Source: Opisthorchis felineus (lineage: Eukaryota; Platyhelminthes; Trematoda; Opisthorchiida; Opisthorchiidae). Taken from it: a DNA stretch of 64,000 bases. Both the position numbers and the translations under genes were made by a program. Location: contig SJOL01006494.1 of the NCBI GenBank assembly GCA_004794785.1, forward strand, positions 300,602 to 364,601. The letters are read 5' to 3'. A model generated the notes under the pieces. The model was given only the letters and a program-made list of their open reading frames with translations. It was not told where the DNA came from and searched no databases. Each line of letters opens with the position of its first letter. Within the stretch, counting starts at the first letter, position 1. Of the stretch, positions 63,752 through 64,000 are shown piece by piece.

Positions 63752-64000
63752 CGATGGCTAATCGATCACCCTTTTCTGGATTGTCATCCGGACTATCAGC
63801 TGAAATAGTTGGAACCAGCGTGATGGGCTCTCCTTGGACTGTCACAAGTGTCGGTGTAACATCTGTCGCTTTAACGTGGTCCGTGAAAGTCACAGTGTCA
63901 TTATATTTGGCCAGATCCCTGACGTATCTCGTACGCCGGGTCTCAGAATAGATATAACTCGAATGGCCCTTAGCCAGACCATTAGAGCGCCAAAAAATTC
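63752..64000 (-). CDS. Internal exon of an unrecognised gene entering from the right edge
   Basis: The minus-strand frame is open from the window end through 83 codons to a good donor (ATCG|GTAAGC at 63751). It starts IFWRSNGLAKGHSS and includes ETRRTRYVRDLAKYN, a hydrophilic stretch FTDHVKATDVTPTLVTVQGE, the sequence PITLVPTISADSPDD, and NPEKGDRLAI before the splice site. The mix of charged and aliphatic residues and the clean donor look like real coding sequence rather than a chance frame. No Met start is needed because the exon continues from outside. I see no membrane segment and no catalytic motif, and I do not recognise the family. The following exon should lie left of 63.7 kb on the minus strand, but I could not pick it out. 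Confidence 0.5.

Overview
The window looks like nuclear DNA of a parasitic flatworm, most likely a plagiorchiid fluke (liver or lung fluke type). The evidence is sparse coding sequence, introns of 1 to 15 kb, and many decayed retrotransposons of kinds familiar from flukes: RTE-like elements with an FNVRTL-type start and a WETWP/RLPE-type tail, one CR1-like LINE, and one Ty3/gypsy fragment. Base composition looks moderate, unlike the AT-rich schistosomes. The species cannot be fixed from the sequence. Nothing prokaryotic is present (no operons, CRISPR arrays or rRNA).

The one recognisable host gene is on the minus strand, from the ATG at 56020 leftward to at least 9435. It encodes an SLC7 amino-acid transporter light chain of the LAT type, the family of the schistosome tegument transporter SPRM1lc. 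Seven exons are clear: 55700-56020, 50827-50962, 41526-41651, 39297-39399, 23881-24004, 12741-12937 and 9435-9662. The first four join in phase, starting with a probable GC-AG intron. A micro-exon of about 45 nt (the WNYLN..EE..P segment) must lie between 24.0 and 39.3 kb but was not found. The TM8 region is only partly visible: a short TFG exon near 22.87 kb and an imperfect match near 13.54 kb. The C-terminal exon is either left of 9.4 kb or replaced by read-through to a stop at 9328. The retained cysteine in the loop after TM3 suggests that the product pairs with an SLC3-type heavy chain.

A second minus-strand gene enters at the right edge. Its exon (63752-64000, with a good donor) encodes a protein I do not recognise.

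The rest is introns and flanks with mobile elements: an RTE-like 3' tail (1-895), a nearly full-length decayed RTE-like element (about 2650-5830, plus), a possible solo LTR (10383-10581), a short dispersed repeat with a hammerhead-like core (about 17.7-18.06 kb, second copy at 19.15 kb), an RTE endonuclease remnant (27.05-27.86 kb, minus), a tRNA-like pol III box pair (33.7 kb, minus), a second RTE-like 5' half (36.0-38.2 kb, minus), a Ty3/gypsy integrase remnant (47.7-49.1 kb, plus) and a CR1-like LINE that keeps its 3' tail repeat (60697-62250, minus). Nearly all of them sit inside the introns or flanks of the transporter gene and explain its size.

I found no convincing new multi-gene system. 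The points most worth checking are the transporter's unusual splicing, the missing micro-exon, and the small RNA-like motifs in the repeats.
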